From the NCBI GenBank assembly GCA_964453075.1, contig CAYVNM010000007.1, forward strand, positions 1 to 45,041: a stretch of 45,041 bases of DNA. The letters run 5' to 3'. This stretch comes from C7867-006 sp964453075. GTDB taxonomy: Bacteria; Patescibacteriota; Minisyncoccia; Phycocordibacterales; DATDWN01. A program made the position numbers and the translations under genes. This document shows, in pieces, positions 1 through 6,179 of this stretch. How positions within the stretch are numbered: position 1 is the first letter of the stretch; each line of letters starts with the position of its first letter. The notes under the pieces are model-generated. The model was not told where the DNA came from, searched no databases, and saw only the letters and a program-made list of their open reading frames with translations.

Positions 1-56
1 CTCGGTTTTCCCAATCCTTCCTCCACGGGAAACTCCCGTTTCCCGACCCCTTCCCC

Positions 57-139
57 GTTCGACTCTCCCATCCCGCACAGACCAAAACAAAAAAGAGCCC
101 TGGGGCTCTTTTTTTCTGTGCGGGATGGGAGAGTCGAAC
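57..139. repeat. Inverted repeat made from the tRNA-Gly 3' end
   Basis: A perfect 24-base inverted repeat pairs 57-80 with 116-139. The right arm is the T-arm and 3' acceptor strand of the tRNA-Gly gene at 119-189 plus a few trailer bases; the left arm is an opposite-strand copy. Upstream of the left arm (1-56) no tRNA body can be folded: the bases that should form the 5' side of the T-stem (CCCCG) do not pair with CTCCC, so this is a fragment and not a second tRNA. An 8-bp hairpin (CGGGAAAC/GTTTCCCG) lies further left at about 26-45. Confidence 0.8.
86..115. terminator. Bidirectional intrinsic terminator
   Basis: The GC hairpin GAGCC-CTGG-GGCTC is flanked by an A-run on the left and a T-run on the right, so it can end transcription in both directions. 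On the minus strand it lies just after tRNA-Gly(TCC). Confidence 0.75.
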
Positions 140-189
140 TCCCCACCACAGTTTGGAAAACTGTTATTTTACCGATAAACTAATCCCGC
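119..189 (-). tRNA. tRNA-Gly (anticodon TCC)
   Basis: Reading the minus strand, a 7-bp acceptor (GCGGGAT/ATCCCGC), a D-arm, an anticodon stem ACAGT/ACTGT with loop TTTCCAA (anticodon TCC), and a T-arm with TTCGACT all fold. The discriminator is A and is followed by CAG, so CCA is not encoded and must be added after transcription. The 3' half takes part in a 24-bp inverted repeat with 57-80. Confidence 0.95.
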
Positions 190-231
190 AATAAAACCAT
201 ATTATCAGAAAAATGAACGACAAGCAAAAAA

Positions 232-240
232 TGTTATAAT
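232..240 (+). promoter_or_regulatory. Extended -10 promoter, leaderless
   Basis: TGT followed by TATAAT ends six bases before the ATG at 247, placing the expected transcription start at the start codon. No TTGACA-like -35 is evident. Confidence 0.7.
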
Positions 241-246
241 CACCCT

Positions 247-1353
247 ATGATTCTCAGACTTGCCACCATTTTAATATTATCTTACCTTTTTATGTTTGGT
301 TTGTGGTCCAAACCTGTTTCCGCGCCATTACCAGAAAAAAATGACCTAGAAATAGTAGAAATTAAAAACACAGCTACAAGTACAGAAAAAATTATCGCTG
401 AAAAACCAAAGGAGCAACAGGCCACTACAACAAAAAAAGAAGGCATCAACAAAAAACCGGTAGCCACCACCCCAGTAATACAAAAAACCTCAACGCCAGA
501 ACCTGAGCCAGATTATGAGTTAATAAATACAAACACCAGACTGGCCACAGTAAACATTCTCTGCACAGCAAAAAACAATGATCTGTCCCCTATTTCTGGT
601 ACTGGACTTATAATCAGCCAGGATGGGCTTATTCTAACCAATGCCCATGTTGCACAGTTTTTACTTTTAAAAGATCTGTATCAAAAAGATTTTATTAATT
701 GCGTCATACGAACCGGAAGTCCAGCATATCCAAAATATAAAACTGAATTAGTATATATTTCTCCATCCTGGATAGAAAAAAACAAAACCGAAATAACAAA
801 AGAAAACCCTCAAGGAACCGGAGAGAACGATTATGCTTTTCTACGTATTACTGAGAGCATAGACGGATCCAAACTACCGACATTTTCTTTCTTACCGATA
901 AACCTTCGTGAAAAAATAGACCTGGGAGAAAATGTTGTTTTGGTTTCTTACCCAGCAGGATTTCTCGGTGGATTATCAATTCTACAGGGATTAAGTGTCG
1001 CCAGTTCTGTCACAAACGTACAAGATATTTTTACTTTCCAAGGAGGAACAATAGATGTGATAGATGTAGGTGGTACGGTGGTGTCTCAGAAAGGGGCATC
1101 TGGTGGTGCTGTAGTAGACAAACAGACAACCCTTATAGGCATAATATCAACCAGTACAAGCGGAGCTACCACAAGCAGTCGCGAATTAAACGCAATTACA
1201 TTAAGTTACATAAACAGAGTTTTTAAAAATGAGTCCGGTATTACTATTCCAGAGCTAATATCTAGCGATCTGGCAGATTTTGCAAAGAAATTTCAAGAAA
1301 ATACGGCTGTAGGGTTAACTGATGCGCTGAAAGATCAAATAATAAAAAGATAG
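247..1353 (+). CDS. Membrane-anchored trypsin-like serine protease
   Basis: This 368-residue protein begins with an uncleaved-looking hydrophobic anchor (about residues 4-20), followed by a Lys/Thr/Pro-rich low-complexity linker to about residue 90, then a chymotrypsin-fold protease domain. The catalytic triad is visible: His134 in LTNAHVAQF, Asp195 in GENDYAFLR and Ser285 in KGASGGAVV. This matches the S1C/HtrA-like trypsin_2 family without a PDZ domain. It should act outside the membrane on envelope or secreted proteins; the substrate is unknown. The start is fixed by the -10 box six bases upstream. It converges with the RNHCP gene, whose stop abuts its own. Confidence 0.88.
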   Translation: MILRLATILILSYLFMFGLWSKPVSAPLPEKNDLEIVEIKNTATSTEKIIAEKPKEQQATTTKKEGINKKPVATTPVIQKTSTPEPEPDYELINTNTRLATVNILCTAKNNDLSPISGTGLIISQDGLILTNAHVAQFLLLKDLYQKDFINCVIRTGSPAYPKYKTELVYISPSWIEKNKTEITKENPQGTGENDYAFLRITESIDGSKLPTFSFLPINLREKIDLGENVVLVSYPAGFLGGLSILQGLSVASSVTNVQDIFTFQGGTIDVIDVGGTVVSQKGASGGAVVDKQTTLIGIISTSTSGATTSSRELNAITLSYINRVFKNESGITIPELISSDLADFAKKFQENTAVGLTDALKDQIIKR

Positions 1354-1647
1354 CTATTGATTAGCCGAAATCTGAACTATCATCTGAAAATTATCCTCTT
1401 TGACCGCCTTGTTTGGTTTTTTAAAACCACATTTTTGGCATTTGTGTATGATTATGTATTCCCCACCCTTTTTCTCCACCATTATCGGCTCCATCATTCC
1501 CCCACAATCCCCTGCTCTGTCTCCCGGAAAAATATCAACATGCTTAGACCACAAACATTCCGGACAGTGGTTCGTGTAGCCATTCCCTTTCACACTGAAA
1601 CCACATTTCTGACACACAAAATCTTCTGTTGTACGAATAAAAGGCAT
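1354..1647 (-). CDS. RNHCP domain protein
   Basis: A 97-residue protein with CxxC zinc-knuckle pairs (CQKCGF near residue 14, CPEC near 28, HKCQKCGF near 70) and the family signature NGYTNHCPECLWSKHVD followed by PGDR and CGGMM. This fits the small RNHCP family (named after an Arg-Asn-His-Cys-Pro type motif), whose function is not established; a zinc-bound nucleic-acid-binding role is plausible but only inferred. It is transcribed alone from a leaderless promoter and ends against the protease gene, without a clear terminator between them. Confidence 0.85.
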   Translation of the reverse strand: MPFIRTTEDFVCQKCGFSVKGNGYTNHCPECLWSKHVDIFPGDRAGDCGGMMEPIMVEKKGGEYIIIHKCQKCGFKKPNKAVKEDNFQMIVQISANQ

Positions 1648-1653
1648 AAAAGT

Positions 1654-1662
1654 AGTGTATCA
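1654..1662 (-). promoter_or_regulatory. Extended -10 promoter, leaderless (RNHCP gene)
   Basis: On the minus strand TGA-TACACT is followed by six bases and the ATG at 1647. Confidence 0.6.
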
Positions 1663-1672
1663 TAAAATACCA

Positions 1673-1700
1673 TTGACAAAAAGTGATTAGCTGTTAGAGT
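1673..1700 (+). promoter_or_regulatory. Canonical -35/-10 promoter of the GC-rich gene
   Basis: TTGACA (1673-1678), a 16-base spacer, and TAGAGT (1695-1700) preceded by TGT. Unlike most promoters here it has a consensus -35 and leaves a leader of about 58 bases before the ATG at 1765. Confidence 0.7.
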
Positions 1701-1714
1701 ATCCGATGGAAACC

Positions 1715-1739
1715 TGTTCATCACAAGGTGTGATGAACA
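1715..1739 (+). promoter_or_regulatory. 5' leader hairpin
   Basis: A perfect 10-bp stem (TGTTCATCAC / GTGATGAACA) with a five-base loop sits in the leader, 11 bases ahead of the Shine-Dalgarno GGGAGG at 1751-1756. It may stabilise the mRNA or serve as a binding site; no known riboswitch is recognised. Confidence 0.6.
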
Positions 1740-1764
1740 CAATCTTGGTTGGGAGGACTGGATT

Positions 1765-2124
1765 ATGAGCGTGATCAAGTTCGAAAGGTGCGACTGTGCT
1801 GGCCCGAATCCTCATGGGTACTTCTACAAGGACGGTGTGATCCTTGAGGTACTGATCCTGTCGGTCACAGCAGGAAAAAGGCTTCTGGAACGTACCAGCA
1901 ATGACCTCAACGATCAGGACAAGTCCCGGCTCGAGCAGGAAATGGTCAACGCCGGCCTGCCCGAGAAGAAGGCTGACGATGAGGACATCCTCGCCGTCGA
2001 CGAGTCCCTGAAAATACTGTACACCATCGCCACAATGATGACGGATACAACCGAAAATGACGAGGATGTGCAGCACGGGATTATGCTCCTCATCGCTCTC
2101 GATGAACAGCCGTCTTCGGACTAA
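1765..2124 (+). CDS. Hypothetical acidic protein in a GC-rich cassette
   Basis: A 119-residue soluble protein with no recognised domain. It has a Cys pair near the N-terminus (CDC, residues 9-11), a probable long helix near residues 35-65, and an acidic C-terminal half; no signal peptide. It differs from its neighbours in several ways: codons are strongly G/C-ending, it has a good Shine-Dalgarno (GGGAGG, 8 bases before ATG), a consensus -35 promoter, a leader hairpin and a GC-rich terminator. These point to a self-contained, recently acquired unit. The function is unknown; the opposite-strand frame over the same bases is treated as a shadow because the signals all face the plus strand. Confidence 0.7.
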   Translation: MSVIKFERCDCAGPNPHGYFYKDGVILEVLILSVTAGKRLLERTSNDLNDQDKSRLEQEMVNAGLPEKKADDEDILAVDESLKILYTIATMMTDTTENDEDVQHGIMLLIALDEQPSSD

Positions 2125-2155
2125 CAACGCGCGGTTCGCCCCACACACTCCAACA

Positions 2156-2185
2156 GACGCCAGTTCCCTTCATGGGGCTGGCGTC
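2156..2185 (+). terminator. GC-rich terminator hairpin after the 1765 gene
   Basis: GACGCCAG (2156-2163) pairs with CTGGCGTC (2178-2185), with an additional inner CCC/GGG. The following tract (AAATTCTTA) is a poor U-run, so termination may be partial. Confidence 0.55.
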
Positions 2186-2204
2186 AAATTCTTATATAAA
2201 AACT

Positions 2205-2360
2205 TTGTCGGAGTGCCGGGAGTTTCTTTTTAAATTTTAACTCGTCGGCACTCGTTAAAATTTAAAACGGTAATCCACGACAAACGCTCCTGCGTTTGTA
2301 AAACCGTGGATTCCTTCGAATCCCGGACAAAAGCTTCGCTTATTGTCGGAGTGCCGGGAT
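2205..2360. repeat. Direct repeat of the tRNA-Pro 3' end flanking a 122-base palindrome-rich insert
   Basis: The 17-mer TTGTCGGAGTGCCGGGA occurs at 2205-2221 and 2344-2360; the second copy is the 3' end of tRNA-Pro. The bases between hold an 11-bp inverted repeat (TAAATTTTAAC/GTTAAAATTTA), a nested hairpin (AATCCACG..CGTGGATT enclosing ACAAACGC/GCGTTTGT), and an inverted copy of the tRNA T-arm (2315-2326 against 2354-2365). The layout resembles a tRNA 3'-end attachment-site duplication with a miniature insert; no integrase is adjacent. Confidence 0.7.
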
Positions 2361-2418
2361 TCGAACCCGGAGTCGCCTGTTCCCAAAACAGGAATGTTAG
2401 CCGTTACACTACACTCCG
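2346..2418 (-). tRNA. tRNA-Pro (anticodon TGG)
   Basis: On the minus strand the acceptor CGGAGTG/CACTCCG, anticodon stem CCTGT/ACAGG with loop TTTGGGA (anticodon TGG) and T-arm TTCGAAT fold well. The discriminator is A and is followed by CAA, so CCA is not encoded. Its 3' end is duplicated about 120 bases downstream (2205-2221). Confidence 0.95.
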
Positions 2419-2474
2419 ATAAACACAAATAACTATAGCAGTCTAACATAAAAACAAATAATAACAAACAAAAA

Positions 2475-2894
2475 CTATAGGACAAGGTCGTCTATTAGGG
2501 ATATTCTGCTTAACCCCCTTTCAATGTCTATTTGAACAGTAACAACATCAAACTGCCAATCCAAATCATCTGAAATGTCCTTTTCCAAAAGATAGGACTG
2601 TACTGCCCTACCCAATCTTTTTAGTTTCCAAGGATGCATATTATCTTCTGCTCTGTACGAGTCATTAGTTACATGTGTAACACCATCTAATTGCCTAGAA
2701 ACGCTCTTAACTTCAACAAAATGAAGAGTATTTCCTTTTTTAGCGACTATATCTAATTCTCCCCATTTACGTGAATAGTTTCTGTCTAGTATTTCATAAC
2801 CATTTTTCTGTAAGTATTCACAGGCCAAATTCTCCCCAATTTCCCCTATTTTTTGTTTTTCAGTAGGTTCTTTTGTTTGTTTCTTGCCAAACAT
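2475..2894 (-). CDS. YraN-family (UPF0102) endonuclease-like protein
   Basis: With the start chosen here the protein is 139 residues. It carries the family core GEIGENLACEYLQKNGYEIL, then GELDIVAKKG and FVEVKSV, the acidic/Lys pattern (E..D..ExK) of the restriction-endonuclease-like fold found in YraN. The biological role of YraN proteins is poorly defined; Holliday-junction-resolvase-like folds are related. A longer reading starts at 2948, but TACAAT at 2901-2906 lies exactly six bases before the ATG at 2894, the spacing used by other genes here, so 2894 is preferred. Confidence 0.85.
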   Translation of the reverse strand: MFGKKQTKEPTEKQKIGEIGENLACEYLQKNGYEILDRNYSRKWGELDIVAKKGNTLHFVEVKSVSRQLDGVTHVTNDSYRAEDNMHPWKLKRLGRAVQSYLLEKDISDDLDWQFDVVTVQIDIERGLSRISLIDDLVL

Positions 2895-2900
2895 TCCTAA

Positions 2901-2906
2901 ATTGTA
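2901..2906 (-). promoter_or_regulatory. -10 box, leaderless (YraN gene)
   Basis: TACAAT on the minus strand, six bases before the ATG at 2894; it lies inside the longer reading frame and decides the start. Confidence 0.55.
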
Positions 2907-2945
2907 CCTCAAATTGGTCTTTGTTTCATGTATAACAATATTCTC

Positions 2946-2961
2946 CATTTCACGTGAAACA
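2946..2961. promoter_or_regulatory. parS-like palindrome
   Basis: The 16-mer CATTTCACGTGAAACA contains the perfect 12-bp palindrome TTTCACGTGAAA and matches the ParB-site consensus TGTTTCACGTGAAACA at 14 of 16 positions, including one complete half. No parA/parB genes lie in this window. Confidence 0.55.
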
Positions 2962-3088
2962 TTTACCTACTTTATCAAAAACAGACACTTTCAAGACATG
3001 TCTCATTATAAAAATCCCTAAACAAAGCCATATTTTTAAACAGACAATCAAAAATAAACAAAATGACCCAAATTCAAAGACCTGTCTT

Positions 3089-3126
3089 TAATACACATTT
3101 ACACAGAGTTATCCACATTTTACACA
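3089..3126 (+). other. Cluster of DnaA-box-like sequences
   Basis: Four same-direction nonamers lie nearly end to end: TAATACACA (3089), ATTTACACA (3097), TTATCCACA (3109, perfect consensus) and TTTTACACA (3118). AGACA/TGTCT pentamers recur around them (2983, 2994, 2999, 3042, 3083, 3132). The stretch carries no gene and follows the parS-like site. Confidence 0.5.
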
Positions 3127-3205
3127 TAAAAAGACAGTTAGTCCTTGTGTAATTAATGGCTTTTGTTTTTTATTGTTTTGGTATATGATAGATAAGTTCC
3201 TAAAT

Positions 3206-3276
3206 GCGGGTATGGTTTAATGGTAGAACACGTCCTTGCCAAGGACGAGATTCGGGTTCGATTCCCGGTACCCGCA
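3206..3276 (+). tRNA. tRNA-Gly (anticodon GCC)
   Basis: Acceptor GCGGGTA/TACCCGC, anticodon stem CGTCC/GGACG with loop TTGCCAA (anticodon GCC), T-arm TTCGATT. The discriminator A is followed by CAG, so CCA is not encoded. A TATGAT at 3184-3189 is a possible -10. Confidence 0.96.
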
Positions 3277-3365
3277 CAGAAAAATAGTCATATTTTGCAG
3301 GGAACACAAACATGCCAATCTCATGAAAGAGAGTAATGAAACCTCTCTTATAGAATTAATATTTG

Positions 3366-3437
3366 TGCGCTCGGCAGGAATCGAACCCACATCCACGGTT
3401 CCGAAGACCGGTACTCTATCCATTGAGCTACGAGCGC
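3366..3437 (-). tRNA. tRNA-Arg (anticodon TCG)
   Basis: On the minus strand the acceptor GCGCTCG/CGAGCGC, D-arm, anticodon loop CTTCGGA (anticodon TCG) and T-arm fold. The anticodon stem has a mismatch at its outer pair (27-43) but four good pairs. The discriminator A is followed by CAA; CCA is not encoded. Confidence 0.92.
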
Positions 3438-3479
3438 GCTTAACCGCTATATAATACTAGTAAAAAGGATTAAAGTCTA

Positions 3480-3488
3480 TGATATAAT
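3480..3488 (+). promoter_or_regulatory. Extended -10 promoter, leaderless (CCA enzyme)
   Basis: TGA-TATAAT ends seven bases before the ATG at 3496. The earlier in-frame ATG at 3487 overlaps the -10 itself and would not be transcribed. Confidence 0.7.
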
Positions 3489-3495
3489 GACTTTT

Positions 3496-5004
3496 ATGAA
3501 CAATTTCTCAATTCCAAAAGAAGTTACACATGTAACAGATGAACTAGAAAAAGCTGGTTTTGAGGCTTTTCTTGTTGGGGGATGTGTGCGAGATCTTATT
3601 CTTGGTAGAACACCAAAAGACTGGGATGTGACCACAAACGCAACACCAGACCAAATAATATCCTTATTTAACAAGACATTTTACGAAAATAGTTTTGGCA
3701 CAGTAGGGGTGGTAGATGAAACAACTGAAAATGAAAGTCTTAAAATCATTGAGGTTACTCCTTACAGACTAGAATCTGGTTATTCTGATAACAGACACCC
3801 AGATGAGGTTATTTTTAGCCAAAAAATAGAAGATGACCTGAAAAGACGTGACTTTACAATAAACTCTCTAGCTTATTCTGTTTCACATAAAACAACCATA
3901 GATTTATTTGGTGGACAAAAAGACATTGAGGGTAAACTTATCCGAACAGTAGGAGAGCCGATTGACCGTTTCACTGAAGATGGTTTACGTATTTTACGAG
4001 CCGTGAGACTTGCTACAGAGCTTTCTTTTGAAATAGAATCAGAAACCGAAAAAGCCATACTTGAAAACGCCCACTTGTTAAAAAACATATCTGTAGAACG
4101 TATTCGTGACGAATTTACCAAAATAATCATGTCAGATAGACCCATGGATGGACTATTGATAATGAAAAAACTGGGTATTATCAAATACGTTATACCAGAA
4201 CTAGAAGAAACTTTCGGGGTAGAACAAAACAAAGCCCATTCATATGATGTTTGGGAACATTTGATACGTTCTCTTCAACACTCAGCTGACAAAAAATACC
4301 CCCTAGAAGTCCGTTTAAGCGCTCTGTTGCACGATATTTCTAAACCAGAATCCCGTAGGTGGGCCCGCCTGCCAGTGCCTGAGCACAGCGATGGCGGGCA
4401 GGGACAAGAACAGGGAACCTGGACATTTTATGGACACGAGGTTCTAGGTGCCAGAAAGACGAAGAAAATTCTGTCAAACTTACGTTACACAACAAAAATT
4501 ATTGAAAAAACTACCTCTTTGGTTAGATGGCACATGTTCTTTTCCGACACAGAACAGATTACGCTCTCAGCGGTCCGTAGAATGATTGTAAATGTTGGAC
4601 GAGAAAATATATGGGATTTAATGAATATGCGCATATGTGACCGTATAGGCACTGGTAGACCCAAAGAAGATCCTTATAGGCTACGCAAGTATCATTCGAT
4701 GATCGACGAAGCCCTTCGTGATCCGATTTCGGTTGGTATGCTAAAAATAGATGGTAAAAGAATAATGGAAATTACAGAAATAAATCCAGGACCAAAAATA
4801 GGTTATACATTACACGCTTTACTTGAAGAGGTGTTAGAAGATCCGAACAAAAATACAAGTGAGTATTTGGAAAATAGAACAAAGGAATTGATTGTTTTAC
4901 CTGAAAAAGAGTTAGAAGCCTTAGGAAAACAAGGAAAAATGACAAAAGACCAAGCGGATGAGGAAGAAATAAAGAAAATAAGGGGAAAACACTACGTAAA
5001 ATAG
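3496..5004 (+). CDS. tRNA nucleotidyltransferase / poly(A) polymerase family with HD domain
   Basis: A 502-residue class II nucleotidyltransferase-family enzyme. The head domain has FLVGGCVRDLILG and the metal-binding KDWDVTT, followed by RRDFTINSLA and the neck motif EDGLRILRAVR. The middle holds an HD-type phosphohydrolase motif (LLHDISKP) and a FYGHE motif. The likely role is adding CCA to tRNA 3' ends, which suits the four local tRNA genes that lack CCA; poly(A) polymerase activity cannot be excluded from sequence. Between the HD motif and FYGHE sits a GC-rich segment of about 17 residues coded by a palindromic element. The start follows the promoter at 3480-3488. Confidence 0.9.
   Translation: MNNFSIPKEVTHVTDELEKAGFEAFLVGGCVRDLILGRTPKDWDVTTNATPDQIISLFNKTFYENSFGTVGVVDETTENESLKIIEVTPYRLESGYSDNRHPDEVIFSQKIEDDLKRRDFTINSLAYSVSHKTTIDLFGGQKDIEGKLIRTVGEPIDRFTEDGLRILRAVRLATELSFEIESETEKAILENAHLLKNISVERIRDEFTKIIMSDRPMDGLLIMKKLGIIKYVIPELEETFGVEQNKAHSYDVWEHLIRSLQHSADKKYPLEVRLSALLHDISKPESRRWARLPVPEHSDGGQGQEQGTWTFYGHEVLGARKTKKILSNLRYTTKIIEKTTSLVRWHMFFSDTEQITLSAVRRMIVNVGRENIWDLMNMRICDRIGTGRPKEDPYRLRKYHSMIDEALRDPISVGMLKIDGKRIMEITEINPGPKIGYTLHALLEEVLEDPNKNTSEYLENRTKELIVLPEKELEALGKQGKMTKDQADEEEIKKIRGKHYVK
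4364..4402. repeat. GC-rich palindromic element inserted in frame in the CCA enzyme
   Basis: CCCGCC (4364-4369) pairs with GGCGGG (4393-4398), with an inner GTGC-CTGA-GCAC hairpin. The tract is far richer in G+C than the surrounding gene and codes for residues resembling ARLPVPEHSDGGQGQEQ between two conserved motifs, keeping the frame open. Confidence 0.65.
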
Positions 5005-5014
5005 CCACTATATC

Positions 5015-5075
5015 AAAAAACCGCTCAATGATGAGTGTCCATACCTTAGGCACAGACACTCGTCATTGAGCGGTT
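5015..5075 (-). terminator. Long-stem intrinsic terminator
   Basis: A 21-bp stem with one wobble pair (AACCGCTCAATGA.. / ..TCATTGAGCGGTT) is followed on the minus strand by a run of six T. The plus strand lacks a T-run, so it serves minus-strand transcription. Confidence 0.75.
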
Positions 5076-5304
5076 GGGGAGAAGATCCATCCAGCTAATT
5101 CAATAAGCTAGTTATAATAACGAAGCTCAAAAAATATAGTAGATAGTGTAGGTTCGATTAAGGCTAGACATACGAACCACCAAATGGTCTTCAAAGAGGG
5201 GACTCGGCCGAGTCCAAAAAAAAAGAAAACGCGTTTTAAAAAGAACCAATGTAGAAAATCAATCCGACACATCTCACGATCTATCGGACATCCAATCTAC
5301 GTCT
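5015..5304 (-). ncRNA. Putative structured RNA of unknown family
   Basis: The 375-base gap between the CCA enzyme and exonuclease III has no credible reading frame but has a complete minus-strand transcription unit: promoter TTTACA-16-TAAACT (5338 to 5311, TGn present), expected start near 5304, and a strong terminator at 5015-5075. The transcript would hold nested stems: GTAGA/TCTAC enclosing TCCGA/TCGGA and ATC-GTGA-GAT, the palindromes AAAACGCGTTTT and GGACTCGGCCGAGTCC, and GGTTCG/CGAACC. It lacks the conserved blocks of RNase P RNA, tmRNA and SRP RNA that I could look for by eye. It could be a regulatory RNA or a divergent housekeeping RNA. Confidence 0.5.
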
Positions 5305-5310
5305 GAAATA

Positions 5311-5338
5311 AGTTTATCATTTGTAAAAGACATGTAAA
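5311..5338 (-). promoter_or_regulatory. Promoter of the putative minus-strand RNA
   Basis: On the minus strand TTTACA (5333-5338), 16-base spacer, TAAACT (5311-5316) with TGA just upstream. Confidence 0.45.
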
Positions 5339-5380
5339 GGACAATTACAAATAAAAAGTGGATAACTCAAAAATACTTTT

Positions 5381-6178
5381 TCAAATTTCTAGATCTATCT
5401 CAATAGGGCAGTGGTCAGAACCAAAAATGTCACTATGTATAACACTTTTTTTTAATTTTGGTAAAAGTGTTTTGCTTATAAAAAAGTAATCTATTCTCCA
5501 GCCAACATTTCTTGAGCGCGCATTGGCCCAGTGAGTCCACCACGTATAGTGACCATTTCCTTTTGTAAAATTTCGAAAAGTATCCACAAATCCTGCGGAA
5601 ATTACTTTGTCTATACCCTCTCTTTCTTCATTTGTAAAACCATGCTTACCCACATTCTGTTTTGGATTAGCTAGATCATCTTCTGTATGTGCTACGTTCA
5701 AATCACCACAAAAAACGACTGGCTTAATCTTCTGCAAGGTATTTACGTGTTCAAGAAAAGCCGGATCCCATTGTTTGTGACGAAGAGAGAGACGACTCAA
5801 GTCTTCTTTAGAATTAGGAGTGTAAACGTTCACCAGGAAAAAATCTTTAAATTCTGCTGTTAAAACACGGCCCTCTTTGTTTGGATCTCCATAATCGTCT
5901 TTTGAAAGTTTGTATTTATCACACAACTCTTCAGATAGACCAAAAGTAACCTGAATAGGTTTTTCCTTAGTAAATATGGCGGTCCCACTATAACCTGGTT
6001 TTTCGGCTGAGTTCCAATATTCTTCAAACTGACTCAAATCAATCTCGTTTTGATGTTGCATTGACTTTGTCTCCTGCAAACAGACTATGTCTGGATCAAG
6101 TTTTTCTATAAACGGCACAAAAAGACCTTTCTTGTGCACAGCTCTTATTCCATTTACATTCCAAGATATAATCTTCAT
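5381..6178 (-). CDS. xth: Exodeoxyribonuclease III (AP endonuclease)
   Basis: A 265-residue protein of the exonuclease/endonuclease/phosphatase family and normal ExoIII length. Visible motifs are ISWNVNGIRA at the N-terminus, the metal-binding Glu in IVCLQETKS, VNVYTPNS, the GDLNVAHTEDD catalytic block, WRIDYFFIS and the C-terminal GSDHCPIEIDLEI with the Asp-His pair. It cuts DNA at abasic sites in base excision repair. Its start follows the stop of the Xer recombinase gene by one base with no Shine-Dalgarno, so the two are probably one transcript. Confidence 0.95.
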   Translation of the reverse strand: MKIISWNVNGIRAVHKKGLFVPFIEKLDPDIVCLQETKSMQHQNEIDLSQFEEYWNSAEKPGYSGTAIFTKEKPIQVTFGLSEELCDKYKLSKDDYGDPNKEGRVLTAEFKDFFLVNVYTPNSKEDLSRLSLRHKQWDPAFLEHVNTLQKIKPVVFCGDLNVAHTEDDLANPKQNVGKHGFTNEEREGIDKVISAGFVDTFRNFTKGNGHYTWWTHWANARSRNVGWRIDYFFISKTLLPKLKKSVIHSDIFGSDHCPIEIDLEI

Positions 6179-6179
6179 A

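Noticed and set aside
1..78. Second tRNA on the plus strand ending in the tRNA-Gly 3' sequence
   Set aside because: The bases upstream do not form T-stem, anticodon or D arms, so only a 3' fragment is present.
1687..2148. 153-residue minus-strand frame over the GC-rich cassette
   Set aside because: Promoter, Shine-Dalgarno and terminator all face the plus strand; the minus frame is a by-product of the high G+C content.
5205..5220. GGACTCGGCCGAGTCC palindrome as a terminator
   Set aside because: A's follow it on the plus strand and T's precede it on the minus strand, so neither direction has a hairpin followed by a U-run.
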